DNA of 5,948 nt from NCBI GenBank assembly GCA_002724835.1, contig PBPX01000050.1, positions 1 to 5,948 of the forward strand, given 5' to 3'. Of this stretch, positions 5,804 through 5,948 are shown in pieces. The position numbers and the translations under genes are program-made. This stretch comes from Actinomycetota bacterium (GTDB lineage: Bacteria > Actinomycetota > Acidimicrobiia > Actinomarinales > Actinomarinaceae). The notes beneath the pieces are model-generated. The model had not been told where the DNA came from, searched no databases, and worked only from the letters and a program-made list of their open reading frames with translations. How positions within the stretch are numbered: position 1 is the first letter of the stretch; each line of letters begins with the position of its first letter.

Positions 5804-5810
5804 AAGGAGG
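5804..5810 (+). promoter_or_regulatory. Strong Shine-Dalgarno site for the major capsid gene
   Basis: AAGGAGG, seven bases before ATG 5818, is the longest anti-SD complement I see at any start in the window. It fits the need for hundreds of capsid copies per virion. No separate promoter or terminator is visible in the 16-base gap, so extra expression probably comes from initiation rate. Confidence 0.8.
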
Positions 5811-5817
5811 CTTTAAA

Positions 5818-5948
5818 ATGGCCGCAACAGCAAATACGAGGGAAACTTACGGAGCAGTAGGTATCCGTGAAGACCTCTCTAATATCATTTACAACATCAG
5901 CCCGATGGACACGCCGTTTATGAACGGTGTGGGCAAAGGGTCTTGTGA
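5818..5948 (+). CDS. Major capsid protein, N-terminal fragment (SU10/DUF5309-like), cut by window end
   Basis: Only the first 43 codons are present and the frame is open at the window edge. The protein should form the icosahedral shell. The N-terminus has a short polar arm (2-14), then GIREDLSNIIYNISPMDTPF (15-34) and a glycine-rich GVGKG (38-42). REDL...IYNISP.(D/E)TPFM is the hallmark opening of the SU10-type major capsid family (DUF5309), an HK97-fold group found in podoviruses and some siphoviruses. It does not resemble the start of P22 gp5. Position after the scaffold and the strong SD agree. The family call rests on this short stretch; length and completeness cannot be judged here. Confidence 0.82.
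   Translation, partial: MAATANTRETYGAVGIREDLSNIIYNISPMDTPFMNGVGKGSC

Noticed and set aside
1..5948. Defence system, CRISPR array, tRNA, integrase, transposon or attachment site
   Set aside because: No repeat-spacer pattern, cloverleaf, recombinase motif or defence domain was seen. Every substantial open frame on the + strand is explained by a phage head or packaging gene.

Overview
This window is the start of the late DNA-packaging and head-assembly operon of a tailed bacteriophage, or of a prophage or uncultured-phage contig. All genes lie on the + strand in this order: small lytic-transglycosylase-like protein, terminase small subunit (TerS), terminase large subunit (TerL), portal, 78-residue unknown protein, scaffold, major capsid protein (cut by the window end). 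I see no bacterial housekeeping gene, tRNA, rRNA, CRISPR array, transposase or integrase. The host cannot be named from this sequence. Several starts have canonical AGGAG-type Shine-Dalgarno sites, so the host uses an ordinary CCUCC anti-SD and ATG/TTG starts.

Positions 1-238 hold no convincing gene. They form a three-part junction: a C-rich, G-poor stretch (about 41-122), a long composite inverted repeat (129-181), and an A/T-rich segment with a weak sigma70-like promoter (162-189) and a second small hairpin (187-212). My inference is that this is a boundary between transcription units: termination or RNA processing of an upstream unit, then the leader of the late operon.

From 239 the genes are packed head to tail. 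Stops and starts overlap by 4 bp (lytic protein/TerS), 20 bp (TerS/TerL), 8 bp (TerL/portal, with a TTG start) and 4 bp (portal/78 aa). Gaps of only 10 and 16 bases then precede the scaffold and capsid genes. This is a translationally coupled operon whose SD sites are strongest at the end, at the capsid gene.

The products fit one pathway. TerS recognises phage DNA. TerL, closely similar to P22/Sf6 gp2, pumps it through the portal ring by headful packaging and cuts it. The scaffold directs assembly of the capsid protein into a procapsid around the portal. The lytic enzyme either opens the cell wall at the end of infection or helps entry. TerL and portal look P22-like, but the capsid start looks like the SU10/DUF5309 family and the scaffold is not recognisably P22 gp8, so the head module appears mosaic. 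The least understood parts are the structured leader and the 78-residue protein between portal and scaffold.
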